From the NCBI GenBank assembly GCA_023525975.1, contig CM042021.1, positions 79,553,501 to 79,617,500 of the forward strand: a DNA stretch of 64,000 nt. Reading direction: 5' to 3'. Below the pieces are notes generated by a model. The model was given only the letters and a program-made list of their open reading frames with translations, did no database searches and was not told the origin of the DNA. Position numbers and translations under genes: made by a program. Every line of letters starts with the position of its first letter. Position 1 is the stretch's first letter. Positions 21,105 to 33,521 of this stretch are shown here, piece by piece. This stretch comes from Smallanthus sonchifolius. Taxonomy: Eukaryota > Streptophyta > Magnoliopsida > Asterales > Asteraceae.

Positions 21105-21235
21105 ATGTCGTCCGCCAACCCGGAACCCGCACCACTACTGCCCGTTGTCTCGGATAACGAAGACTTTTAACAGGATTCAGATGAAGAGTCGAAAGAGGAA
21201 CAAATGGGAGATATGGAAGGAGTGAACTCCGACAC
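21105..21235 (+). pseudogene. Element C pre-gag ORF, N-terminal part
   Basis: Starts at ATG 21105 with MSSANPEPAPLLPVVSDNED, an acidic, Pro-rich N-terminus. An in-frame TAA stands at 21168-21170; the frame then continues with D/E/S-rich residues. Copia element E1 is inserted at codon 43-44. The reading frame resumes exactly after E1 when its target-site copy is discounted. By position it corresponds to the ORF before gag in D. Confidence 0.6.
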
Positions 21236-21931
21236 TGTAGGATCGGTGTTTATAAGATGATTCTGTTCTTAGTTGAGATTGGCGGAAACAATAACAACTA
21301 ATCAATGTAAACAAGAAAACAAGGATAATACTGACAAAAGCAAAGTGTATTAATCTTGAATGTTTACAAGTTTACAGAGAAAGCTCTAAAGCCCTCACTG
21401 TAAATGAAAAGATACAATACATATAAAGGAACTTAGAATCAAGATAGACCCTTGATTCTAAGGATCAGATCAAACGCAAGCCGTTGATCTTTAACAGTTA
21501 CAAGTTACACTACTTTTGGTAGACAACTAAAAGACAAGTAGCTAATACACAACTGTAGTGAAAAGACTTCTGCACTAAAAAGACAACAACAAGAATTAAG
21601 GTCTTCTCAGAAATCATTGCAGGACAGATCAGAATAGGAGCATTGTCTTTTATCATCTGCACCAATAACATTCCTTCTGCTGATAGGTGTGTCAGTGTTA
21701 CGGCAGAGGTGTTAGTGGCAAAGTCAAAGCTGCTGATAATTTGCCTAGCGGCAGCAACTTTGGACTTCAGCAGATAAGGCTATCAGCAGGAAACTTGTTC
21801 ATCAGCAGGAGAACACAACTATCTGCAACACTTAGCCTTATTTTCAGCAACTTGTAAGTCAGCAGCAAAATTGTGGAGTCCACAACAATCTTACTTAGAG
21901 AATTTTGTAGCCATCAGTCTGTATTTCTACA
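21236..21931 (-). repeat. E1 3' LTR (696 bp)
   Basis: Plus strand TGTAGGATCGGTG to TATTTCTACA. It is followed by AACTCCCCCTA (21932-21942), which on the minus strand is the polypurine tract TAGGGGGAGTT. Compared with the other E1 LTR it lacks about 40 bases covering the CAGCAGCATC hairpin, which accounts for its shorter length. Confidence 0.92.
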
Positions 21932-21964
21932 AACTCCCCCTAGACTGATGCTACCAAAACTCTG

Positions 21965-24900
21965 TTATTGCCTTTGTTGCTGAAGCTTTTGCATGTGAGC
22001 AATAATCCTTGCTGTCTCATAGCCTTTTGGGTCCATGCTTGGATTGTCAAGAGGGAGTTCAAATATAGTCTTGATGTCCTTGCTTGGCATGTTGAAGATG
22101 GTCTTGCTAAAACATCTCATCTTCTGACCTCTGACATCAATCAAAGTGTACTCATCTTGAGCAACATTGTAGGACCAACTGACAAATGGATAGTGGGATT
22201 GAAGAGGTTTAACATCAATAGCCACATCTTTGCTGGGGTTGAAGTGATGCTTGATCACCTGCAACAGTTGTCTTCCACTATCATTTTCAGGCTCATGAGC
22301 TTCATCCAGCTCCATCATTATCTGAAGATTAGAATCTGGAAGCTGCATCACCTCATCAACCGATCTGTAGATTGATCTTTTTAACTCTGCCCTTCCCCTG
22401 AAAACCTTAAACCATTGGTCTTGATTGATGTAGAACCATACTACAATTTCTCTTGAATCTTCTGGTGTGGTAGTAGGTTTGGTTTTCTTCTTGGGAGGCT
22501 GTTGATGAGGAGGAGTTGGGTGAGAGGATTTGGACTCTTTGGGAGGAGAGGAGGGAGGTCTAGGAGGGAGAGTGGAAGGTTGTTGGACAAAGGAAGGAGT
22601 GGATGAGAGAGTAGGCTTGGGTTTCTTTTGTTTTCTTTCATCAGTTTGAGTGTTTACCCTTATTTTTGAGCCTGTCTTCCCTAGTCTTTCTTCCTCTTCC
22701 TTCTTAACGTTGACATACAAGGCTTGCAGGTTCATGAAACTCATGGGACCCAGCCTCTTTCCACTTTCTCCTCTAGACTTTAGGAAGTCCATCATGACCT
22801 TCCTTTCTTCATGGGCTCTAACATTGAATGCAATGGTCTTCCTGGAATTCTGTTTGGCTTTTTCTTCTTCTTCAGCCCTTTTCTTATTTGCCAGTTGACC
22901 TTGCTGTCCCATTAAAGCTCTGTTTATTTCTTTATTTGATAATTTCTCAAGGTAGTCTGCATCCTCACCTTGAGAAATCAGAGCTTCAGTCCACTCTTCC
23001 CTCATTTCTTTAGCAAGTTCAAAGTCAGTGATTCTGAACTTGGCTTCTTATTTTCTTTTCCTTTCCCTCTCTTCTTCTTCTTCTTTATTAAAATGTTCCT
23101 GCAACTGAAGAGCTAAGGCTTCATCTTCTTTTAGTTGTGAAGTTGCATGAACATGAACTCTTGTTTCATCTAGTTGCCTAGCATACAACTAGATTTGTTG
23201 TTCTCTGGGGAGTATGTCAGTTTTTCTTTCTTGAGCCTTTTTAAGCTCAGCCATCTCCTCCTCTTCTTTTTCTTTTCTTCTTCTTTCAATCTCCATTTCC
23301 TCTAGGAATACTTCGTCTACATCCCTGGTCACTAATTCCATTCCTCATAGATCTCTTACTCTTCATCTCTGGGAGGCATCAAATCATGGACTTGAACAAA
23401 GGCGGGCTGAAATAGTGTTCTTTGAAAGGAAACATGCACTTTTATCCAATCCTCCAAGCTATCTCTGTCAGCTTCAGTAGTAACTATCTCCCCTTTTATG
23501 GTTGCATCAGTGCATAGAGTTGCGTCTGTTTGGGTTCCCACTGATACAAGGGAGGGAGAAGACACACTTGGGCATTGATGGGCTTCATGCATAGAGACTT
23601 GGTGCCTTAGTTTGGATACTTCAGCCTCTAGCATAGCCACCCTGGCCATCAATTCCAGATTTTCCAGTTTCAGTCTGTCCTCATCCACAGTTGTGGAATC
23701 CTTGGAACTAGATGGGGCCTTAGGCCTAGCCTCTTCATCCCCATCACCCTGATTTTCTTGACGCCTGGGATTCCTCTCAGTGAAAAGTGTTTCAAAAGAA
23801 ACATCCTTACCATAAGTTGCCATGGTTGGAGACTTAATGATGTTATCACTGTCCTCCTGGTCAATGGATGAACCCGTAGTAGTGATAGCAATTTTCACAT
23901 TAACTCTTTTAGTACTTCGAGAGTGAACCTTCTTTGGTGATGAACTTGGGCTGGATACTTTGCCAGCCAAGTCAATCAGTACCTTCGAGATAGTGGCAGT
24001 TGGAGAAGGTACATCATCTTGACATGGTGCCTATGTAGTTAAGTTCAAAGAAAATAAAGATTGTATAGGCTCAAAGGGTTGTTCTATGGATCCGGGATGT
24101 GATCATGATCCTAATAGAGGGACTTCCAAAGAAGTCTCCCTAATAATGTGGCTATCCCTTTTGGTATTCTCATCAGAATGTTGGGATTCTGAATGAAGGC
24201 TTTTGGGTTGGGATTAGGCCTGTGAGACAAGAATAGAAGGAGTCTTCTTGCTCCTTTTTCGCTTTCTAGTATAACTTGCCTCAACTGGGGCCCTGTCTTC
24301 CAGTTGGGCTTCAAGGACTGGGGTAAGTATTTGTTGGGCCTGTTCACCCTTAATAGGCTGCACAGGGGTTCGATCAAGGGAAGAAGAAGTATGTTCAGGT
24401 TGTGAAGTGGAGGGTGTGGGATCAGTATCAACTGGGACTGTTGAACTGTCACTTTGGGTGCTTTGTATGTTCAACATTGTAGATAACAATGGAACATTAA
24501 CCGCTGAGAACTTTTTGGAAACATCTCTAATACTTTGAAAAATGTTATTTTTATGACCCAGCATTAAGTAGATTCTTGCAGGTTTTGAAAGGTCTTTTAG
24601 TTCATGAGTGAAAACTTCCTGCAAGAACCTTGGGTACATAAAGAAGGCTTGTTTTGCACCTTCCTGAAGGTTATATCTCAAACCTTTGAATATTAAATGA
24701 GAAAAATTTAAACCCTGTCCAGTTACCATACCATGAATTGTAGACACAAGGGTAGAGCTCACTTGATGCCATCCACTTCTCTTCTGAGATATGCATTGAA
24801 GAAGAGTGTGGCATAAGAACTTCCAAGGAGGACCCATCAGTGCTTCTTAATCGTGTATTCGTCCTGATTTCTAGTGTACCCTATGGATACAAAGGTCCTC

Positions 24901-25240
24901 ATATATGCATCTTTGGTGTATGAGATGGCGCCCCCTCATCCTTAAGCATGAGGTGTTTTCTAAGTGTGGCTTCAGTGATGGTGATGTCTTTGCCGTCTAC
25001 CGTGGCTTTTATTTGGGGAGTCCCCTGTTCGGTAGAGAAGACGGTAGTGTTCCAAAAATCCCCCATGTTAAGGATATAGATTGTGGGGTTGACTGTTAGT
25101 GCAAAGTGAATTTTTGATCGACAGAGGAAGTCAATCATGTCGTCAAACCCTTCAGATTTCCTTGATTTGACAAGATAAGCAGTGAGATTATGGTAGGTTG
25201 AGAACTTGTCATCGGGGTTGTTGATATCAACTTCTGCCAT
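21965..25240 (-). pseudogene. E1 ORF3: long charged coiled-coil protein downstream of pol
   Basis: Four open segments in two frames together make about 1,000 codons: 25240-24899 (start MAEVDINNPDDKFSTYHNL), 24837-24214, 23970-23356 and 23005-21965. The N-terminal part has DMIDFLCRSKIHFALTVNP and PPWKFLCHTLLQ, followed by FMYPRFLQ. From memory this kind of sequence is common in Asteraceae gene sets, sometimes labelled synaptobrevin/longin-like, and is really transposon-encoded. The middle is Ser/Thr/Pro-rich with a short coiled coil (LEAEVSKLRHQVSMHEAH). The C-terminal part is a Lys/Glu-rich coiled coil, a Pro-rich KKKTKP linker and a conserved domain around WFKVFRGRAELKRS. No signal peptide or membrane span is seen, so it does not look like an envelope protein. 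About 1 kb present in E2 is missing here. Confidence 0.75.
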
Positions 25241-25785
25241 TTTAGTAAGGTTTGGAGGGAAAGGAGGAAGATTTTGAAAGGTGGTTAAGTATGGAAAGCT
25301 TTGAATGCTTGAGAGAAAAGATGAGGGTTAGGTTAGAATTGAATGTGAAGTGGTGAGGAAGAAATTTGATTTGTGTTATAACGGCAAAGGAGGGAAAAAG
25401 CAGATTTACTTGTACTATACAACCCATTTGCTTTTCACTGTTTTACAGCTGTAACACACTGTAGCAGCCATGGTAAAGACTGAAGGTGGTTTTTACAGCG
25501 AGTAAGAGTTAATTTGGACACATTTTACCGGTCAGTAGCAAACTTGGTAGTTATGGATGGTTAAGCCTATCAGCAGCAAACTTGATTGCTGCAGATGGAT
25601 GTAATGGTCCACAACAAAAATGTTGCTGCTGATAACTTAACACAGTCAGAGGCAAATTCTTTGCTGCTGAAGCTTAAACCTGTCAGCAGCAAACTCAGCA
25701 ACAAAAAAAGGTTTGCTGCTGACTTTTAATTTTTATTTACAACAGAAGACAAACACATTTTATTTAAAAATTTTGGAGACAAATT
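25241..25785 (-). repeat. E1 pol-ORF3 spacer with CAGCAGCAA hairpins
   Basis: A non-coding spacer. It contains inverted repeats built on CAGCAGCAA and TTGCTGCTG: 25571-25594, and 25682-25723, where GTCAGCAGCAAAC pairs with GTTTGCTGCTGAC in a 13-base stem. The same motif recurs in the E LTRs and in the E2 spacer. The ORF3 start codon lies at 25240. Confidence 0.7.
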
Positions 25786-28700
25786 TTAATCAAAGTTCAT
25801 CATGCCAATGTATTCAACTAAATATCTAAATCTAGCTTCATCAAAAGGTTTTGTAAACAAGTCAGCGTATTGCTAATTGGTATGAACTTTGGTTAAAATG
25901 AGTCTCTTTTTCTCAGCTTGATCTCTTATGAAATGATACCTGATGTTAATGTGCTTTGTCTTGGAGTGCTGCAAAGGATTGTTTGTAATTGATATAGCAC
26001 TCATGTTGTCAATGTGAATGGGAGTTGCCATGAAAGTCATCCCATAATCCAGCATTTGATTTTGTATCCAGATGACTTGTGCACAGCAACTGGAAGCTGC
26101 AATGTATTATGCTTCTGCTGTAGAGGTTGATACACGAGTTTGCTTTTTTACATTGCCATGAAATTAGTCTTCCTCCTAGAAACTGACATCCCCCTGATGT
26201 GGACTTCTTGTCCAAGTTGCATCGTCCATAGTCACTGTCAGTGTATGCATACATGTTGAATTTGTCATTTTTAGAGTACCATAGCCCAAGTCTTGTGGCT
26301 CCCTTTAGGTATCTAAAAATTCTCTTGACTGCTTGAATGCGTGTATTCTTTGGAGCTGCTTGGAATCTTGCACACAGGCTTACTGCAAACATGATATCTG
26401 GCCTTGAGGCAGTTAGATACATGAGTGATCCTATCATTGCACGGTACTGATGTTGATCAGTGTCTTGTCCATCTTTATCTGGAGTCAGTTGATGGTGCAC
26501 TTGCATGGGGGTTCTTGCAGCAGAGCAGTCAGCCAGTTTGAATCTTTCCAAGATACTTTTGACATATTTGGATTGGCTGATGAAGATTCCATTTGGAACT
26601 TGTTTGATTTGGAGACCCAAAAAGAAATTTAGTTCACCCATTGAACTCATTTCAAACTTTGAATGTTTTAGAATCTCAAAGTCTTTGCATAATTTCTTCT
26701 TTGTTGATCCAAAGATGATGTCATCTACTTAGATTTGTACCAATAGAATTTCTCCCCCTTCATCTTTGATAAACAATGTCTGATCAATGGCACCTCTTCT
26801 GAAATTGTTTCTTAGTAGATATCCTGACAAAGTCTCATACCAGGCTCTTGGGGTTTGGTGTAGTCCATATAGAGCCTTGTCTAGTTTGAAAACTTTGTTT
26901 GAATGTGATGGATCTACAAAACCTAGAGGCTGTCTAACATAGACTTGCTCACCAATCTTCCCATATAGAAAGGCACTCTTGACATCCATTTGATAAACAA
27001 TAAAGCTCTTGGATGCAGCATAAGCTAAGAAGATTCGGATGGCCTCCAGTCTTGCAACAGGAGCAAAGACATCATCATAGTCAACTCCCTCTTCCTGAGT
27101 GTAGCCTTGAGCTACAAGTCTGGCTTTGTTCTTGACTACAATCCCTCTCTCATCTTGCTTGTTCCTGAATACCCATCTTGTGCCAATCGCAGTTTGACCA
27201 GGTGGAAGATCAACCAGGTCCATACTTCTTGTCTTTTGAATTGCAGCAACTCTTCTTGCATTGCTTCAATCCAACTACTATGTTTCAAAGCTTCATCTAT
27301 CTTCTTTGGTTCTACTTGAGATAGAAAGTAAGAATACAGACATATATTGGCCTCATGAGTCTTGTTTCTTGTTTGGACTCCTTGCTGAACTTGGCCAATT
27401 ATATTTTCCAATGGATGTTCCTTGTTGATTCTCTGTGCTGGAACAACATCCATCTGTATTCCTTGCTCCAGATTGCTTTGATTTTGATCAGGAAGATGAT
27501 GATTGTCAAGAGGGTTGTTTACAAAAATTTCTTCAACAGCAACATCATCTGTAGATGAGTTGTTAGCAGAATAATCAATATCAGCAGCATTAGTTGCATC
27601 ATCAGCATCAGCTGCATCAGATACAATACCCTCATCTTCATTATCAGAGAGATTGTTGCTGGTGACATTAGAGTTGCTTGTTCTGGCTTCACTAGCTTCA
27701 ATAACATTAATGACAGATGGAGGATCAATGGATGGTCTTTTGATTGTTATAGATGGACCATTGAGACCCACTCTGTAGTCTTCAAATGACGTAGATGCTT
27801 GCTTTTGGGAAGAGGTAGACTCCATATTTGAGAATATGAGAGGCTCAAATACTTGTGAAAATGAGTTAATATCAAAAAGCCAGTCTGGTCCTTTACCCTT
27901 TTCACATGGAATGTGTTCCCTACATTCCACATTTGCTGATTCTTAAACTATTCTTGTTCTAGAGTTGAATACTCTGTAAGCCTTGGATTGAGAGGAATAG
28001 CCCACAAAGTATCCTTCATCTGATTTTGCACCAAACTTTGGAAGACTTCCATTGGTGATAAGAATGGTACATGGACATCCAAAGGGTTTCAAGAATCCAA
28101 TGTAGGGAACTCTTTTGAACCAAAGCTCATAAGGTGTTTTGTTTAGAGGCTTGACAATAAGAACACTATTTTGCACATAGCAAGATGTGTTTACTGCTTC
28201 TGCCCGAAATGTGAGAGGCAGTTTTGAATCAGCCAACATTGATCTTGCAGATTCAATTAGAGTTATGTTTCTCCTTTCAGCAACCCCATTTTGTTGAGGA
28301 GTCTTCGAGCATTGTATTGTCTTTCTATACCCTTGCTCTCACAGAAACAGTTCAGGGTGTGGTTTTTGAACTCGGTACCCTGATCACACCTTATGACTTT
28401 GACTTTCTGATGCTTTGATTCTCCACCCTAAGAATGTAGGATTTAATGATCTCAGCAGTTTCATCTTTTGTTCTCAAGAAGTATATCCATAAGAATCTGG
28501 TATAGTCATCAGTTATCACCAGACAGTATGACTTCTTGCCCTTTGACATGACATTTGTAGGACCAAAAAGATCCATATGCAACAGCTGTAGAGGAGTGTC
28601 ATTTGTATTCAATGTCTTGGGCTTGTGAGAACTTTTGTGTTGCTTTCCATTCAGGCATGTTATGCAATAATCTTCAAGTTGGAATTCCTTGTCAAGAAGG

Positions 28701-29221
28701 CCTCTGACAAGATTTCCCTTCACCAACTTGTTGATGGTTTTTACATTAACATGGCTTAATCTTCTATGCTAGAGAGTTGATGCATCAACTGATGCCTTGG
28801 ACCGAAAACAAGATATACTGTCGGATGGACTGACCTCATTCATGTCAAACACATATAGGTTATCTTTTCTTTTGGCAGTTAATAAAATCTTCTCTAGAGG
28901 AGGTTTGCTTAAACCAGGGGAGAGCACAAAGCATTCTTTGTCTGTGAAAAGCATCCAATTCTTTTGATCACAGATCTGAGACACACTCATGAGATTGAAG
29001 TCCAATTCTTTGACAAAGTTTACACTTTTAATACTCATTCTTTTATTGGACACGGTTCCTTGTCTAGTTATAGATCCTCCCTTTGAATCACTCCCAACGG
29101 TAACATATCCTCCATTGAAATGTCTGAAATTGGAGAGAATGGACCTGTTGCCGGTCATGTGCCTGGAACAACCACTGTCTACAACCCAGGTGTTATCCTT
29201 GTGACCTGGTTGTCCCTGCAC
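25786..29221 (-). pseudogene. pol: E1 pol: protease, integrase, reverse transcriptase, RNase H
   Basis: Copia-type polyprotein region. Protease: WVVDSGCSRHMTGN near 29190, with an intact catalytic DSG. GAG-pre-integrase and integrase: 29000-28391 (HMDLFGPT, YCLVITDDYTRFLW) and 28239-27943 (LKPFGCPC, FVGYSSQSKAYRVFN). Acidic Ser/Asn-rich linker 27930-27300. RT: 27223-26729 and 26650-26300, with TRWVFRNKQDE, ARLVAQGYTQ, YQMDVKSAFL and YGLHQTPRAWY. The VDD active-site motif is preceded by a stop (TAA) in place of Cys. RNase H: YTDSDYGRCNLDKKSTSGG near 26240-26190. At least six stops or frameshifts, so non-functional. The region ends at about 25786. Confidence 0.9.
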
Positions 29222-32080
29222 ATGAGAGAGATCTAGTTAGAGGGAGGAACCCAAGAACTTGTAAACTTGGGTAAGTGTTGCTTTGAGCCAATAGCATCAA
29301 TATGCTTGCATTCAATAGATCCTATGATGATGCTTTGAGAGATGGAAGAAGTGGACTTGGCTTTCCATTGTTGAGGAAGTGATTTTCCAGACACTTTTAC
29401 TCTATCAGCGGATGATGTGACTTTTGGTGCTGATGGCTTTGGCTGATCAGTAGCAAACTTGGTTGTTACTGATGGCTTGTTCTTGGGCTTCTTTAACTTT
29501 ACATGATCAGCATCATTTTTGCTGGCTGCTGATGGTTCAACAGGTACATGCTTCTCCTGTTTTACCTTTATATTAAAAGTGGGTTTCTCTATGGGAGTTC
29601 TTCTATAGATAGGCTTCTATTTTGGAGTAGCATGAACTGCTTTAAAGGCTGGTTGAAAAATATGGCTTAAAGGATTGAATTTACAATCAGCAACAAAGTG
29701 GTTTGATTCACGACATATGATACAAGATTGCTGAGGTTTTTAAAGCTACATTCTTGGAGGAGAGAGAGACTTTCTGAATTGAGTTGTTTTGGCTTCAAAG
29801 CTTCTTACCTTCTTGTTTTTGTTTGTCTTCTCAAAAGCATTTTGCTTGAGGTTTCTTTGCTGCTGAAGGTAGTAGAAGCAAGTGCTTGCAGTGTGATTGT
29901 ATTTGCCACAGACAAAACATGATTTAGCTGATTTATCTCTTTGAATGTATACATAATCTTTTCTTTTGAATAGATCTTTGAAGTTCTAGGGATGAGCTTT
30001 GTTATGTTCAAAACTGGCTTCCTCCAATGTTTTCTGAGCATATGGAGGTCTCTCCAGGTGTATGACAACTGTCAAACATCTTCCTAGGTTGATTGGATTT
30101 TGATTGAGGAATGGTGGAGGTTGAAGATTGTATAGAGGGAATAAAGGGACTTGGACCATTGGTTTGGATTACTTTACTAGATTTGGTGGTTTTGAGAATT
30201 ACTTCATTGGTAGGGAGTAATGGAGCTTCACTTGTTTGAGTGGATTCTGAGCATGTGGACTCATATTCAGAGGGGGTATTGCAGTCTTGCACAGATGATT
30301 CTTCCTTGGAAGGATCAAGGTTTTGGTTTGCATGGTCAAGATTTGTGAGATTGAAGTTTGGTTCATGGATGGTTACATAGTCAGCTGTTGGGGGGATGGT
30401 GTTGTAGGGCTTTTCAGCTTGAAACCCAAGGCCAGCAGTCACCTTTTCATGAATTTGAGCATCCAAAAGTCTTTGCAGCTTTTTGGATGCAAACTCATAT
30501 TTGTCAACATGAACTTTTTGGTCTGCCAACTCAGCTCTTGTAGCTTTTAACTTAACCAATAGATCATCAATCTAATTTTCAAGATTTGTTTGTTCATGTT
30601 TTATTGATGAAATCTCTTTCTTTAGGCAGTTAATCTTTTCTTTATAACTGTTTTAAACCTTTTTAAATTCAGATTTCATTTGGTGAAACTCTTCATTTTG
30701 ATCCATCAGGTTTTGGTTATGTTTCCTGTATCCTAGAACCTTATCAATGCAAGCTTTAGTACCAAGATGTTCATATACTTGAGGTGGTATCTCTGTTGTG
30801 TCTGCCATGAGTGCTTGGTTGTTGGCAGGAATATCTTAATACTGGAAGCTCCAATCAAAATCAGATGTTCCAACAGCTGCACATGCTGCAGTTTGAGCAG
30901 GAGTGGTGTTGCATTGACTTGCTTAACCATGATGGGTCTGTCTAGGTTGTGCTGCATTTGGGTTTGCCTTTGGTGCCTTACATTCTCTGGCAAAGTGACC
31001 AAGTTGGCTACAATCGTAACATCTTAGCTTGCTCTTGTCCAAGCCAACTCTAGTGTTAGAGTTGTTGATTGGAATTGGTCTTCCAGTCCTAAAGTAGAAC
31101 CGTTTTGCTCTGAGAGAAAGCATGACATAGGAGTGTTGTATATCCATTTCTTCTAAGTCATCTGGATGATAGTATTCCAGGTCTTCTTTGATGAAGGACA
31201 TGTTTCTAGAATTTTTGGAGACAAAGGCAGCTGAGTTTGGTTGAGGTGATGCTTCAAGAAAAAATGGTGAGTTGTTTGTTTATGAGTTGGGAGTCTGAGT
31301 GTGGGTGACAATGGGAGGATAATAGTTACTAGAACTGGGAGCTGAGTGGTCAGAGTGTAGTGCAGATGAAGTGGTGGTTGTTGATGAAGCTGTTGAATGA
31401 CCTGAGCTTCTTTCTTTGGCTTGAATCATTTCTAATTCATATGTCTTTAGCATGACATAATCTCAGTGATTTTTAGAGTTTTAAAGTTTCAGTTCTTCTA
31501 ATTGACACTGTATAGAGTGTCCAGCAACTTGGAATAAATCTGATAAACTTTTTGAGAATGTCTTTATTCTCTAGCTTCACTTAGAGCATTGTAGCTCTCC
31601 CACCAAATAAGTGTACCTGTTGAACAAAACAGTAAGAGACTCACCTTCCTTTCAGACAAAGTTCTCATATTGTTGCTTCAGAATGTCTCTTCTATTCTCC
31701 TTCACCTCCTCAGAACCGGCAAACATCTTCTCAAGAGCTTCCCATAGCTCCTTAGCAGTCTTGTATTCTCTGAAGTTATGGAAAACTTCATTTGTCAAGC
31801 ACATCTGAATGGCTCCCAAAGCTTTGAAATCTACCTCTATCTCCTTGATGTCTTCCTCTGAGTACTTTGAGGCTTCTTTAGGGACCGATGGACCTCCGGA
31901 ATCAGCAGAAGCCACCATAGGCACATATGGACCATCAACTATGGATCTCCACATTCCATATTCTTGGTAGCAGAAAAAACATTCCATTCTTTTTTTCCAC
32001 ATATCATAATCTTCTCCAAACACTAGTATTGGTTCTTTGTGAAAGCTTCCAACATCATCAAATCCAGTATTCTGTGCCAT
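29222..32080 (-). pseudogene. gag: E1 gag with coiled coil and three zinc knuckles
   Basis: The start ATG at 32080 is intact (MAQNTGFDDVG), followed by a UBN2-type gag core ending FAGSEEVKENRRDILKQQYE at about 31655. There a stop interrupts the frame. Zinc knuckle 1 is CYDCSQLGHFAREC at about 31040. A coiled coil follows (30559-30400: ATRAELADQKVHVDKYEFAS), then a Ser/Thr/Pro-rich linker. Knuckle 2 is CFVCGKYNHTASTC at about 29900 in another frame. Knuckle 3 is CIICRESNHFVADC near 29700. A basic KPK-rich linker then leads to protease. The three knuckles and the long linkers make this gag unusually large for Copia. Confidence 0.85.
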
Positions 32081-32167
32081 ACTATGGATAGATGGTTCAG
32101 CAACAAAGAGGTAACAGAACCAGATAGTGATTAAACAAGTGTTAGTTTGTTTAATCTGAGAGCCAAA

Positions 32168-32179
32168 GCTCTGATACCA
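32168..32179 (-). other. Primer-binding site of E1 (iMet)
   Basis: On the minus strand TGGTATCAGAGC follows two bases after the 5' LTR end. It shows that the right LTR is the 5' LTR. Confidence 0.9.
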
Positions 32180-32181
32180 CT

Positions 32182-32919
32182 TGTAGGATCGGTGTTTACA
32201 AGATGATTCTGTTCTTAGTTGAGATTGGTGGAAACAATAAAAACTAATCAAAGTAAAGAAGAAAACAAGGATAATACTGATAAATGCAAAGTGTATTGAT
32301 CTTCAATGTTTACAAGTTTACAGAGAAAGCTCTAAGGAAGCACTCATTGTAAAATGAAAAGATACAATACATATAAAGGAACTTAGAATCAAGACAGACC
32401 CTTGATTCTAAGGATCAGATCAAACACAAGCCGTTGATCTTTAAAAGTTACAAGTTACACTACTATTGGTAGACAACTAAAAGACAAGTAGCTAAAAGAC
32501 AATTGCTGTGAAAAGACTTCTGCACTGAAAAGACAACAACAAAAAATCTGGTCTTCTCAGAAATCATTACTGGACAGATCAGAGTAGGAGCATTGTCTTT
32601 TGTCATCTACACCAATAACATTCCTTCTACTGATAGGTGTGTCAGTGTTACGGCAGAGGTGTTAGTGGAAAAGTCAAAGCTGTTGATGATTTTCCTATCA
32701 GCAGCATCGAATGTTTGATGCTGCTGAGAAGCCTATCAACAGCAACTTTGGACATCAGCAGATAAGGCTATCAGCAGGAAACTTGTTCATCAGCAGGAGA
32801 ATATAACTATCTGCAACACTTAGCCTTATCTACAGCAACTTGTAAGTCAGGAGCAAAATTGTGGTGTCCGCAGCAATCTTACTTAGAGAATTTTGTTGCC
32901 ATCAGTCTTTATCTCTACA
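32182..32919 (-). repeat. E1 5' LTR (738 bp)
   Basis: Plus strand TGTAGGATCGGTG to ATCTCTACA. The minus-strand TATA-like CCTTTATATG lies at 32370-32379. U3, to its right, contains many CAGCAG units and a perfect 10-base hairpin at 32699-32726 (CAGCAGCATC with GATGCTGCTG). The hairpin is missing from the 3' LTR. Confidence 0.92.
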
Positions 32920-32924
32920 GACAC

Positions 32925-33521
32925 TGACTCATGAGAGACTGTACCATATTCAGTCATGCACGGGGAGGACACTAGCAGCGAGGAGGTGCGACCACCTACA
33001 CTTTCCCCTCCTCGGATACCCAGCCCTACACCGCTACACGTCGATTGGGTTAACTTCATGGGACTCGCACGCTGTAGGACAGCTCGCAAGACCATACTGC
33101 CACCCAAGAAGTGGACTCTTTCTTCACCTTACACCGAACCAATCCCAAAGAGACACTGTCTTACGAGTCAACGAGAGATTGGGGAATCTTCCCATCAGAT
33201 TAGGCCAAATGATGCGGGGCCTACTGAGCAGATCATACCACCTAGCACTGAGATGAGCGAGCCACAACCCGACCCAGGAGCACAGCAGAGCTACGACACC
33301 AGTGAGGATTCAGACGCTATCATGGAAGCGCTTGATGATCGTCTGGTTTAACTCTAGGGAGTAGTGGGCCTTCATGGCTCAGCATTGGGGAGACTTCACA
33401 GACGAGTTACCATGGGAGAGACCCGACTGGCAGCGGTGGAGCAGGGAGTTATTCTAGCAGGACAGCGAGATGCGCGAACCAACGAGCGCCTGGACGCATT
33501 TGTATCTCTCACCATCGTTAA
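32925..33521 (+). pseudogene. Element C pre-gag ORF, continuation after E1
   Basis: The frame of 21105-21235 continues here once the second GACAC copy is removed. It contains an in-frame TGA (32932), then an open stretch from 32956 to a TAA at 33349-33351: MHGEDTSSEEVRPPTLSPPR, Pro-rich, with EDSDAIMEALDDRLV at its end. After TAA and TAG it remains open as a coiled-coil-like tail (LGRLHRRVTMGETRLAAVEQ) until D interrupts at 33522. The architecture, disordered acidic/Pro-rich then coiled coil, parallels the pre-gag ORF of D at 48717-49402. Function unknown. Confidence 0.6.

Larger units (their letters stand above)
21236..32919 (-). mobile_element. Element E1: Copia (Maximus/SIRE-like) retrotransposon, full length but decayed
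   Basis: An 11.7 kb element flanked by the target duplication GACAC (21231-21235 and 32920-32924). The LTRs begin TGTAGGATCGG and end CTACA. Order on the minus strand: 5' LTR (32182-32919), PBS, gag with three zinc knuckles, PR, INT, RT, RNase H (Copia order, integrase before RT), a hairpin-rich spacer, a very long ORF3, polypurine tract and 3' LTR. The ORF after RNase H together with its size points to the SIRE/Maximus lineage. Many stops and frameshifts make it inactive. It is inserted in the pre-gag ORF of C. The same family as E2. Confidence 0.93.

Noticed and set aside
21965..25240. Plant longin/synaptobrevin gene
   Set aside because: It lies inside a Copia element between pol and the 3' LTR, in both E1 and E2, so it is element-encoded ORF3, not a host gene.
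32861..33256. Alternative frame overlapping the C pre-gag ORF
   Set aside because: It crosses the E1 LTR end and target site, whereas the 32956 frame continues the C ORF exactly.
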